A stretch of 64,000 bases of DNA from the NCBI RefSeq assembly GCF_035222275.1, contig NW_026946359.1, forward strand, positions 2,356,001 through 2,420,000. Reading direction: 5' to 3'. The position numbers were made by a program, and so were the translations under genes. The notes under the pieces are model-generated. The model had not been told where the DNA came from, searched no databases, and was given only the letters and a program-made list of their open reading frames with translations. The stretch's first letter is position 1; each line of letters begins with the position of its first letter. Source of the DNA: Podospora bellae-mahoneyi (taxonomy: Eukaryota; Ascomycota; Sordariomycetes; Sordariales; Podosporaceae). This document shows positions 22,332-33,861 of the stretch, piece by piece.

Positions 22332-24685
22332 ATGAAGACGTGGATTTTTAGGGCAGGTTTGGCTGGTTTGGCTCTGGCGAATGGAGTACTCGGCGCGGAT
22401 ATTCTCGAGACAGTAGGATTCAGCAACTGCAACGGCACTGCTGCAGTTTCGGTACAAAGGGTCAACATTAAGTACAACAACGAGGACAAATCAGTAACCT
22501 TCGATGTGGCCGGCTCGAGCTCGCAGATTCAGAATGTCACAGCCGTCTTGAACGTCACGGCTTACGGTCAGAATATCTACTCGAACGCTTTCGATCCCTG
22601 CGATCCCGCCACATTTGTTGACCAGTTGTGCCCCGTTCCCGCGGGCATTTTTTCTGCCAAGGGTACGCAAAATATTCCCGAGGAGTTTGCCAACCTGGTC
22701 CCAGCTATCGCGTTTCAGATTCCCGATATTGCGGCCATGGCTACGTTGCAGCTTCAGTCCAAGGAGTCCGGTGAGAGGGTAGCGTGTCTGGAGGCTCAGG
22801 TGAGCAATGGCAAGACTGCCGTCGTCCCTGCCGTTTCCTACGTTGCTGCTGGTGTTGCTGGGGCTGCTTTGATCATGAGCGGCATCTCTGCTGCTGGAGC
22901 GGCCTTCTCAGGTGCCAGTGCTGCGGCAAGCGGTGCCAGTGCTGGCGGTATGGGGACTATCAGCCCCAGCTTCACCGAGGTCTTTGGCTGGTTTCAGGGC
23001 ATGGCCATGAACGGTATGATGTCGGTCAACTACCCCAACGTTTACCGAAGCTTTTCCCAGAATTTCGGCTTCTCGACCGGTCTCGTGCCCTGGACACAGA
23101 TGCAGCTTTCCATCGATCAGTTCCGCAACATGACTGGAGGCAACTTGACAGAAGACAGCGTGGAGTTCTTGAGAGGCGCTACTTTGGTGTACCCGGATGG
23201 TTCGTCCTCTACACCTTCCAGCTCGGCTCTCTTGAAGAGGGCATTCGACAACTTTGTTCACCTTGCCAGACGTCAGATCGAAGGTATCGAGACCAGCGTC
23301 AACACCACCGAGCCCGGTGTTGTGCCCGAAGGTGGTGCTCCCACCGAGACTATCCGTGTGGCTGTCACCGGCATGCAAGCCTACGTCCAGGAGCTCTCCG
23401 TCCCCAAGTCCAACACCTTCATGACTGTACTCCTCATTGTGGCTCTTGTCATCGCCGTCATTGTTGTAGGCGTCCTCCTCGTCAAGATCATTCTCGAGTT
23501 CTGGGCTCTCTTCGGCAGCTTCCCAAAGTCATTATCTGGCTTCCGCAAGCATTACTGGGGCTCCATTGGCCGCGCCATCACTCACTTGATTCTTCTGCTC
23601 TATGGCGTGTGGGTTCTGTACTGCGTCTTTCAATTTACCAATGGAGACTCCTGGGCGGCCAAGACCCTGGCTGGTATCACCCTCTTCCTCTTCACCGGCA
23701 TTCTTGCCTTTTTCTCCTTCAACATCTGGCGCACAGCCCGGAGACTCAAGAAGCAGGAGGGCGACGTTGCAGGGTTGTACGACGACAAGAGCATCTGGGT
23801 CAAGTACAGCTTGTTCTACGAGTCCTATCGCAAAGGTTGCTGGTGGATTTTCGTGCCCACCATCATTTACATGTTTGCCAAGGGTTTCGCTCTGGCTGCC
23901 ACTGACGGCAATGGCATGGTTCAGACGTCTGCCCAGCTCATCATCGAGGGCGTCATGCTCATCGTTCTGATCTGGAGTCGCCCCTACGAGCGCAAGTCGA
24001 GCAACGTGATCAACATCACCATTCAGGTTGTCCGCGTTCTCTCGGTTGTCTGCATCTTTGTCTTTGTTGAGCAATTCGGCATCGCCCAAACCACCCAGAC
24101 TGTGGCCGGTGTCGTCTTGATCGCTGTGCAGTCTGCTCTGACGGGCATCCTCGCCATTCTGATTGCCTGGAACGCGATCAGTGCCTGCTGCAAGAAGAAC
24201 CCGCACAGACAGAGAAGAAAGGAGATGGGTATGTCATTTCTTATTTACCCCTCTCAGGATCGAGATCTTGCTAACATGGCTCCCCAGAAAAAATGCAACG
24301 TGACACCCTCACCCCACTGGATGCGCGCAACTCTCTCCTTCTCGACCGTGAGAAGACGGCGCAGTCTGATCTTACTGACTCCTTCTCCCTGCTCAAGACG
24401 GGTGCTCCCCTGGGCACTGTTGACACGAAGCAGTCCCTGACTCGTCCCGTGTCTTCGGCTTCGTCAAGATACACGCCGCCCCCTACCCAGCCGCAACATA
24501 CCCGTGATGGTAGCAATGATAGCTCTTACTTCCGCAGCAACAACCGGGAAAGCAGGCAGCCAAGGCTACCAATCTCAGTCAATGGTACGGTGTACCATTC
24601 GCAACCCAACCCATACGGAGGAGGTGCTATGGGGTATGGAGGTGGAGGCCACGGGCCAGGAGGGGTGTATGGATATCGGGGATGA
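22332..24685 (+). CDS. Flc-family TRP-like membrane protein (flavin carrier type)
   Basis: Exons 22332-24228 and 24288-24685 (59-nt intron) give 764 aa. An N-terminal signal peptide (about residues 1-21) precedes an ML-like lipid-binding ectodomain with paired cysteines and several N-glycosylation sites (NGT, NVT). A Gly/Ala/Ser-rich hydrophobic segment follows (VAAGVAGAALIMSGISAAGA), then about eight membrane helices of the TRP-like domain from about residue 365 (MTVLLIVALVIAVIVVGVLL onward). The soluble tail begins with EKMQRDTLTPLDARNSLLLD and ends Gly/Tyr-rich. Fungal relatives Flc1-3 and fission-yeast Pkd2 act in ER FAD import, calcium entry and wall integrity. Which Flc paralogue this is cannot be told from one sequence. 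Confidence 0.92.
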
Positions 24686-26880
24686 TCTGAGTGACGCGAA
24701 ATGTGGCCGAAAACAAGTCTGTTTGTTGAGAACTAAAACTGGAGGATGTAAGGGTGGATGAGATGACGACGACCTACTATCAATGCCTTGTATTTTTATT
24801 TTATCATCTTCTTGAGTTATTGTTTTTGAAACGATATCTCTCATTATTTGCTAGCCTAGCATTCATAGCTATACCCGACATGTATATTAAACACTCTTCG
24901 CCAGGCTTCCAAAAAGACTGTTGAGGTACTGTTATTGAAAATTGTCAGGTTACCCCATTGCATCAGGTTACTTGGCTTGCGGTCAAATCATCTTATCTCC
25001 TACCGTGTACAATACCCGGAAGCAGGCCGGCTTTCCCTTGAGATACTGTGCCTCTTGTCCACCAACGAAAGTGCTATCTACCTACCCGTCATTCATCAAG
25101 ATCAGGCCAGAACACCACCAAACGTAGTCTTACATTATAAGCGTGGATCAATGCCCTCGCGCATGCCCGTCTCCCCGTCCACGCCTCCATTACATGTCGG
25201 TGTTATTATCATGCCATTCATGTCCCCTGTCTATCGCCAGACATCTTCAACAAACCGTTCTGGCAGGTAGAAAAAAGCATGGCTCACCACGCATATCACG
25301 TCACACGACGTATCTCCCAACCGCATTTTCCACCTTTCCCTCTTGCCCGGCCCAGCCCCCCCAGACATGGCCTAGAACCTTACAGCCCCCCCCCTCTCCT
25401 TGATAGGTAGGTATACCAAAAGCCGTCATCCCGAAGAGACAACCGAACCAACCCGTCGAGGGTTACCGAGTTCATTAACCGCCCGTCAGCCAACCATTCA
25501 GCCCATCAGACCAACTTGACGTCTGACAACAACCAAGATTTCCCTTTTCCAGCCCAAAAAAAGGTTCTAGACCTTCACAGACCGCCCGTAACCACCCCCC
25601 CCCCTTGCAGCTGCATGACGGTAGAAAAAACCAAACATGCAGATCGAAAAATCCCATGGTCATCGAATACGGGATTTGTGATGTTGTCTTGATTGACTTG
25701 TCAACTTCCCATACATAATCAAGATAGCTATTTCCTCATTCGTAACCCATTGCCAGACATCACCTTTTTTCTTATCCCATAGCTCTGAACATGCTAGAAA
25801 AGTAAAATCGCAAATCTTGATCTCTTTCCCCCCCTTACGGTGTGTTTTGAAAGATTCTGGACTCAACAGTGACGTCGTCATATACACAAACCAACCTACC
25901 ACCATCACACAATCGAGCAAGAAAAGGCAACCAACCCTCACACAACAGCCTCACTCATCATTCTGCTACCATCCATCTCCCAAACGTACCTATCCCATCA
26001 CACAGACGCACAAGCACTCAACATCTGTCCCACACAAAACTTCCATCATTCATGTCACCCCCCCAAGCCGAACCCATCACTTGTCAATGAATGACAATGA
26101 TATCAGAACTCTTATATCACCAAAAACCAACTAATAAACCAGTTTATACAAGTCGTAGATACCTATCCGTTCTACCTATCCAACCGTTTTACCTTCTCAT
26201 CAAAACTCATCCATCCCCCCCTCCCAGAAAAGTCAATGACGTACTCTGCGGGGCAAGCATAAGACATACCAAGGGGCAACCTACCACGGAGACAGGTCCG
26301 CCAAAAACACAATCATCGAGATCTTCTTTCTCCCACCCACCCCTCGCTTAACCCTACCTACCTCCAGCAGATATGTCCCGTCAAGCGGAATAAAACCGAA
26401 ACTCCATGAACCCTCCCTATCCGGACGGAGCCCATCTCTTATTCAAGATCGACAAAAACCTGCAAGTTCGATATTGACACGAATAGTGGGTCATCCCCTC
26501 CCTCCCGTCTCTTCACGACAGGAGGGATCATGAATATGTCCTTGAAAAGCACGAGATTGTACGCCCATAAGCCTGATGTACAAGCCAATAGAAAACACAT
26601 GACGAATTGTCCCAGTTTCATTAACATTGCCCTTTTTGTTCTGAAAAAGAAAATGAGATGTATGTACAAAATTGTCATCACTGTGTACGGGTCCCATTTT
26701 AAAAACGCCGTACCTGGATACCCAGTCGAAAAAAAATCCCAAATACATCATAATATATAGTGGTCCAAATTAGCACGTGCGTGTTGCCCAGGACCAAACC
26801 GCCACATGCCACCCAAGGGTATAATGCAACCAATATGAACCAAAAAAGAAACGTCCCAACAGCGAGAGGTGACCCCTTTC
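24686..26880. other. Convergent intergenic region flc/HMG gene, no gene seen
   Basis: The 2.2 kb separates two gene ends. It is C- and A-rich on the plus strand with many CCC runs and short overlapping frames, none recognisable. 3' UTRs of both neighbours probably take up part of it. Confidence 0.6.
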
Positions 26881-28765
26881 CTATTGGGCTCGACGGTTGA
26901 CAATCTCGCCGGCTTGCAGTAACGCGCTCATGCCGTCGAGTCTGGCGGCATCTGGGTTCCCAGCTTGGGGATGAGGATGTCTGGCCTGTCGAGGATGAGC
27001 TGGTGCTTGATCTGATGCTAGCGAGGGGTAACCCGCGCTGGAGGAATGTGCGGTTACTGGCGGTTGCGAAAGGACGGGCCTGGCATAACCTTTGGCATTG
27101 GCATCCATGTCAGTATTTTTCCGATCTTTGGATGGATGGGAGGCGCACCATTAATTGCTGGCAAAGTACCGGTACCACTGGGGTATGAGCCACCCTGAAA
27201 GATATGTGGCGGTCGTTGCTGTAGGGGGTACTGTTGGTGTTGCTGCTGGCTGAGATCGAAATGGTCTGGTTTCGATGTCAACAGCGCGTGTATTGGCAGC
27301 TGGCCATCGACTGGCGTTCTTGGCTGGCCAAAAGGCGAGCCCGAGGATGTGCTCCCAGACGTCGACTGCTCGCTCTTGAGGGTTGGTGGCCGGCTATCGC
27401 CACCCTCGATGCGGCCTGGGTGGCCGTTTGGGCTTGGTAGAGGCTCACGCGGGAACCGATACCCATTCATCTCGACCGAGTGCATTCCACCTGGAAATCT
27501 CTGACCTTCGAAAACGTCCGACAAGGATGGGAGGTGCCTCTGCATGTTGGGTGGCTCGTCCCTCCAATTTTGGGTTCGTTGACTCGGTGCCTCCATCGAG
27601 TTGAGCGCGGGGGATCGTTCGTGGCGCTCGGTTTTGCTGATCGTGGGCGAGTGTATCGGCTCGTCTCTTGGCGAGGCGTGAGAAGCTCCAGGGGTTGTGG
27701 CAGTCGAGTACTGAGATTCGCTCATCGACACGACTGATCCAAGCCTCTGTCCCCGGCTTGCTGGGGGTTCGCTGCTTCTGCGGCTGTCCTCTTGGCTGCC
27801 GCTTCTGCTGGAGCGATGTTGACCAGTCCTTGGGGGGCTCGTGCGGTTGGAACCTTCACCATCAGACATTTTCATCCTTTTCCCTGTATCCTTATCTAAG
27901 TAACCCGAATATCAGATCATGGTCGGAGCTGGCCCAAGTGCAGATACTTGCGCAACATACCTTGAGGGGGAGAGCCATGCTTGGCTTTGAATTCTTGCAG
28001 GTACAGCATGTACTTCTTGTACTCGGGAGTTTTTTTGTACTCGGCAAGATCGCTTAGGTACTTCTCCTTGATCGCCTGCGCTTGGGACTCATAGGGCTCC
28101 TTTTCAGAAGCATTGAGGCTTTGCCAGTTCTCGCCAACAAGTTTGGCGATCTCGGTAAATGATAAATTTCGACCCTTCAGCTCCTCGCGCATCTTGTTTG
28201 AGAAGAGCACGTAAGCCGAGGGCGGCCGCTCTGGCGCATTTTCGTCAGGCTTGGTAGCGTCAGCATCGTCGCTCTACCAAGGCACTTGAGCGAGTACAAA
28301 CCTTGGGATGACGACGGTATTTCCGTTTGGTGACCACAAGGACACCTGCGTCCCGGGCATCTTGCCTGGAGGCATCCGGCCTCTGCGCGTCTTGAAGTCT
28401 CAGTTCTTCAATGCTTGGCTGGGTGGGCGAGACGAGAGAAGCATCCGGCGCAATGCCCCTTGTATTCGCAATCCGTCTTTGAAGTTTCTTTCCGCAAAAC
28501 GTTAGCCACCTGACAAGTTTCCACGTAGATTTGGCGCCTCATACCCTTCTATGACCCAACTTCACTCCTAACGTGTCGCTATTCGCAGAGCTTCATGTCA
28601 GCATTGTCTCTCTTCTAACCTCTTCTCTGTCCAAGTGTTAACATACAGATCGGACTCGGTAATATCCAAAATGGTTTCCCATGTGTCAAACCCTTGCTCG
28701 AGGAACGCATCCAAGTACTGGGCAAGGCCCAGCTCTCCAAAAACGGTCGACAGTAGTTGCGTCAT
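26881..28765 (-). CDS. SAM-domain plus HMG-box nuclear protein
   Basis: Proposed exons are 28647-28765, 28545-28578, 28302-28487, 27961-28249, 27176-27883 and 26881-27125, 526 aa in frame. The first three exons encode a SAM domain (LGLAQYLDAFLEQGFDTWET, ITESDLDTLGVKLGHRRKLQ; about residues 1-65). A basic linker KRKYRRHPK leads into one HMG box (residues about 120-190, PERPPSAYVLFSNKMREELK and VGENWQSLNASEKEPYESQ, ending EYKKYMLYLQEFKAKHG). Then comes KRMKM, possibly a nuclear signal, and a long Ser/Pro/Gln-rich tail ending GMSALLQAGEIVNRRAQ. The intron between the last two exons is uncertain: only 50 nt with a weak donor GTACCG. HMG boxes bend DNA and SAM domains mediate self-association; targets are unknown. 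Exon 2 is a 34-nt micro-exon. Confidence 0.85.
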
Positions 28766-31714
28766 TCAGCCTCACTCGTGTACTGCTGAGGTATGGTGCT
28801 GGTTCGCGGTGTAACAGGCGTGGTTGTTTATTTGGACTCGAAGTTGTCTAGGTTCTTTCGTCCCGTGCCTCGGGCTCTCGAATCAGAGCGGGCCTCGAGA
28901 ACGCGGCTCGGCTGTGTAAGCTGAAGCTATGGAACGGGGTCGTGGTGGTGCGCTCTCGGAGCTTCGGTAGGCGTGGACAAAAACAACACAGTGGACTGGA
29001 AGGGGACTGTATGTCAAGGGATGGTGGTCGAGAGGAATCAAGCTTCGCTGGCCGGTGGTTCTTATGAGTGGGAGCCCCGAAACTCGCGATCGGGCTGTTG
29101 CTGTACGGCAAGTGTTGCTGGCTGGGGTGCTTCTCGTGGTGAAGTCTCAATGGGAATGTTAGACGGGATTCACAGCAAACATGGCATTCTTGAAGGGCAG
29201 TGGTGGCTATTGGGGGTGGGGTAGAGGTCAAGATCTCGATGACATGCTGAATTGGAGGAGAGACAGGAGCTGGTTGACGTGGGACGAAATCGGTATGGAA
29301 GTGGAAGGGTGTACAAGTGTGTCTGCTCGCTGGGAGGGCACAGGGTACTTACAGAATACAGACAGACCACGGAACCGGAGCCGGTGCAGGGAGCTCGGGG
29401 GATGCCAAGGGGTGTTTGCTCGAATGGGTTATGCCTAGTATAGAGGTACCCGTCGTCGGGGTCTCGCTGCGGAATGCTGGGCGTGGGATTAAAAAACTCG
29501 GCTTCGATCTGTACTTGGGCCTGGACTCTGGCTGAAAAGCAGGAAATGGAGTGCGCAGGTTAATTATCTGGCGGGCAAGAGAATTGCGGTGTCAGCGACA
29601 TGGGGATCAATATAGTACAAGCAGTACATATGTATGTACGTTAAAAGTCGAGGCAATCCCAGTGCGTGGCTCCCAAAATTGGCTGATTTGTGGACAGCGG
29701 GTCAAGTTCCTAGGTACTCGTCTAGCCTCCTCGGGAAAGGACCGCCTGCGCTGGGTACCGCCGTACACTAAGGACGTCTGAATTTTGGCGATAGTTGTTA
29801 CGCTGTCTTGGAGCTTCTCTTCCCCTGCCAGAAAAGTATAGTTACAATCAGCACAGGATGCGAGGGCGCCGTGTCTGCGCCTTTCTCCACTGATGTTCGA
29901 CCTCCTCAAGCAGCAGCAACACCCAGCAGCAGCAGAACAGCAGTTTACCACCTGTCACTGTATAACATTCGGCTTCAATGGCGGCCAGCAGCAGCCGGCG
30001 GTACCCTTGTGGGAGATGGCCCGATCTACGGATCATAAGTTCGGTCATGGGCATTCTTCTTCAAAGATGGCAAAGTAACACCGGTGCGATAGGTCGATAG
30101 GCTGTTTGATCGAGATCTCAACGAAAACGGCCCATGGGCGGCAGGGCAATCTCGTTGTGGTGCTCGTATTGTTGGCCATTTCGCGTTAACCGTGGTTGCT
30201 ATGAATGCCATGATGACGACCAACCAAAGCGACATGGCAAACTCCAAACTCAGTCGGGGCGTCGGACAACGGAAGGGCACTTGGAGGGGGAAGCGAGCAA
30301 GGGGGATCTCGATCCTAATCGACACCGTGAGGCACATGAAAAAAAAAACGTACGATAATGATGGATCAGCAGGGCTCCCCACCAATCAGAAGTCGCCCGC
30401 CCGCCGCTTTCCCAAGCTGGCGTGGGAGGGCCGTCACGGACTCACGGCAGGGTGGCAGGCACCACCAGCCAGTAGCAAGCAGTGATTCACAAACCGCTCA
30501 GTTGTTTCTCAGAAAGGGAACACACGCCTTCTGGTCCCAGCTGCGACGGGACCGACGGAATGTATTTTTCCCTCTGTTCGCTGACCTGAGGTTCCTAATT
30601 GTGATCAGCTGCTACCAAAGTAAAGACACGATAGTTGGCGGAAAATACCGTTGGCCTACGAAGTAGCATACATAAACTATTCGCATGGAGCGGCATAGGG
30701 TAGATAGCCAGCAGGCACAATTATTTCTGATAATGTCGACCATCGACATTTTGCCCCGCGATCGAATCTTTTTGCACATTATGCGATGCCACACCCACTC
30801 TTGTCATGTTCAAGGCTCGTAATGGGCAAAATCCGGGTTGAGTCAAAATGGGCAATGTTGACTTCTCAGAGAGAAATCCGATCTGCAAAAGGGCCTAATT
30901 GCCCTAAAAGACCCAAATGGGAGATTCCCAGTCATTCGCGCCGTTGGGAAGTGCCGTTTCAATGGGATTTCCAATTCCAGCATAGGACAATTCGGTTCGC
31001 AATCAGACCATGGGTCGCAAGGCTTCAAAGATGGCTGTCGTCTGATCGTCCAGATTCCTGGAAATCGATCAAGGGTCTAGAACGTTTAAACGTCTCCGCC
31101 CTTCTCCTCCCAGTCCCGCAAGTCACGTCACAAACAGGGGTCTCTTCATGGCACGATATTCCCAGAGGAACCTGCAAGTCAACAAATTCCATCCCATCCT
31201 AATCCAACATCTTCATCTTGAGCCGAATGCGAACAACTCCGGACCATACGGAGTACATACCTACCTGCCGTCTGAACCTGCTGAATCGTGTCCCCCCTTC
31301 TGTCAAATTCAACTCCAGCACGTGGACTGTTGAGGACAAGTGCGGTTACGAGGCTACGGCCAGCGCCCAAAGAAAAAAGGCAAAGCCAAGCTCCAACACA
31401 CCTCCGCTGAGCCAAGCCTTGTGGGGAGCTGTCGCAAAAGCGCTCGACACCCAGTCATCGCCCAAAACGCCATAGCCTTGCTGCAAAAATCGTACGTTTG
31501 TCTGAGAGGAGTCTGTTGGTGTCAAGCATTTGCGGTTTCAACAGGGCACATCGGCAGCACCGACTACGGAACCGCTGTTCCAGCTGCTGCGCTATTGAAC
31601 TTTGGACCATCACAAACCTCACGGCCACTTTTCGGTGGATATCGCGGCATCGGCCTTTGTTTCTTTTTTACCAAAACTCACTCACTCTACAATTTCCTGA
31701 TATCAATACCGAAC
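28766..31714. other. Intergenic region upstream of the HMG gene
   Basis: Nearly 3 kb with short frames only. A CAG/CAA-rich patch lies at about 29905-29945. The first part is presumably the HMG gene promoter. No RNA gene or repeat family was recognised. Confidence 0.5.
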
Positions 31715-33006
31715 ATGGCGTCGCCGAACTCCCCACCCGAGAACGGTGCCTCCGAGACGGAGCCGCCTCGGAATGAGAATTCGTCATCTTCGTCGTCGTC
31801 GTCGCCGCTCCCCTCAGCGTCGGTTGGTGAGAACTTGGCGCAGGTAAGCGATCTGTCCCACGACATATAGGCGATGCCATTGCAAGCAAAGCATAGTTGC
31901 TGGGCTGGTGGAGGTGCCGGTATAGCTTTCGATACCGGCAATGCCATTCATTCTATCTCCGTGCCTTTTCCGGTAGTCATACCTCGTCTCCAGCCGGACG
32001 CTTTTTGCTGACGTCCTGTCTCTTGCCGTTGCGGTCCAGGCCCTAAAAGATCTTGCTAGGTATGATGCGGCTTTCATTTCTCGGTGTTTTCTTCGAATAT
32101 TCATGGCAACTCCCGTAGCATCCCGGCTCGGCCCTGCGTGGGCGTTGGCAAATCGCATATCCACATGGCATGAGATCTCCAGGGTCTCTTTGCCGCCTTA
32201 CCCTTTACGAATAGGGTTTTAACATTGCTCCCTGCATGCCGCTCCCTTTGGCCGACATATCTGTGGTTTCCTACGTATACACCGCTCCTCAAAGAGGAGA
32301 AAGATCAGAGATTCCGGCAGCCCTGTCTGAAGTCAGCAGGACACGCTTCCGAGTCACAGCTTAGCTTCCTACGGATAGTTTCCCCTGCCCTCTGGTTGGG
32401 TAGAATGCTCAGAAGGTTCTGTCAACCGACAACCCGACTGCAGGGAGGAAGGACCCTTCGTGCAGCGGTCTGAGATGTCCCTCGACGCTAGAATCTGCTG
32501 TCCTGGCTGATCTGTTGTGGTCGGGCCCAAATACTGCATGGCCCACCCGTCGCAATGGTTGCCGTGTGAATGACGCGGCGGGTTGAGATCCGGCCCCCTT
32601 CCTACCTAGGTATCACCCAACAGGAATTTGTCCACATCCCCCCTTTACATCCGAAAAGCTTCGGCACTCCAGTTCAATTCCTGGCCACGAGGGAGGAAGA
32701 GAAACCACAGTTCAAGGACGACGAGATCAGTCTTTACTATGGCATATCGCCCGATCTGGACGGTGGCCCCGCAGAGCACAGATCGTGAACCAGATGATTG
32801 TGTTAGGTTGCAGCCCGCTGATCAACATGAAAACAAACAGGGGCGAGCAGACTGCCACGGCGTTGGAGAACGACCTGACCAAGTTAGAGAGCAAGTTGGA
32901 TGAGATTTTGGCCTCGTTGGGGGTCGACATTGACGACCTGGAGGAGGGGGAGGACTCCACCAATGCCGACAAGAAGAGCAACGGGGAGGTCGACGGCAAG
33001 AAGTGA
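31715..33006 (+). CDS. Candidate small coiled-coil protein (structure unresolved)
   Basis: Two protein-like pieces lie on the plus strand. The first, 31715-31843, starts at an ATG, encodes a Ser/Pro/Glu-rich 43-residue segment ending VGENLAQ, and stops at a perfect donor CAG|GTAAGC in phase 0. The second ends at 33006 and encodes a heptad-like helix (GEQTATALENDLTKLESKLD then EILASLGVDIDDLEEGED) with a Lys/Asp-rich tail. A phase-0 acceptor exists before 32794 (CAG|ATG) or 32782, giving about 113-117 aa, but the implied intron is about 940 nt, far longer than the usual 50-75 nt here. Missing middle exons, an insertion, or two unrelated genes are all possible. The family was not recognised. Confidence 0.35.
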
Positions 33007-33861
33007 TAGACGGCATGGGTGATAGGGACGATTTACGATGGGTATGACTAGACGAGACGAGATGAAGACGATAGACGGCAGTTGCCACAGTACATGCGAG
33101 CCTATACATGTTGTTGTATGCTTACTTCCTAGAGGCAACCTGTTATAACACTTTCGAACACCCTTGTTTCTTTTCCAGTGCTTTAACAGTACTGAGAAAG
33201 CAAGTCTGGTTGCGGGTTATCTTGGACTGACCTGTTTCATAGAGAGACTGGGGCCAAACCCCTTGAGCATTGGGTTTTTTGCGTATAAGCCTTGCCAGTT
33301 GAGCTGCGGGGAAGCCATATCCAAATGGAACTACACGCCTGACTGATAAAGAACACAGCATGTCACTTTTATTTCATCACGACGACCTCATATTCTAGAT
33401 GGCGACATTAGCAACTACGGCGGACATGAGGAACACATCTATCCACAGAAGAAAACATGAGGATGAGAGCTGATTCTCCAACAATCATAGAGGAATGAAT
33501 GGTTTCGAAGCGAGCATGATTCCAGGACGGGCAAAGTTGAGAAATTGTATCGTACACAAGCCATCTCCCACTTATAAGTGCAAGATGACAGCATTGCTGA
33601 TCATTCTCCAACACACCAAGTTGGAACAAAACAAGAATGAACATAACAATGGAAAATAGTCATTATCGTAACAAACTCCATACACACCAAACCCCCAGCA
33701 AACCATCCATCAAGCTAGGTACCCAACATTTACTCCCATGCTTTATCCCCCCACCACCTTCTTTTGTTTCTCACTCTACCATTTCACCGATGGCTTCCCC
33801 ACAACCAGGTCAACATGACAAAACATACGCTCCCTCTCCCACATAGTACACAACACACTCT
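33007..33861. other. Intergenic, no gene seen
   Basis: The 0.85 kb between the candidate coiled-coil gene and the end of brn1 has only short frames and presumably holds both 3' UTRs. Confidence 0.6.
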
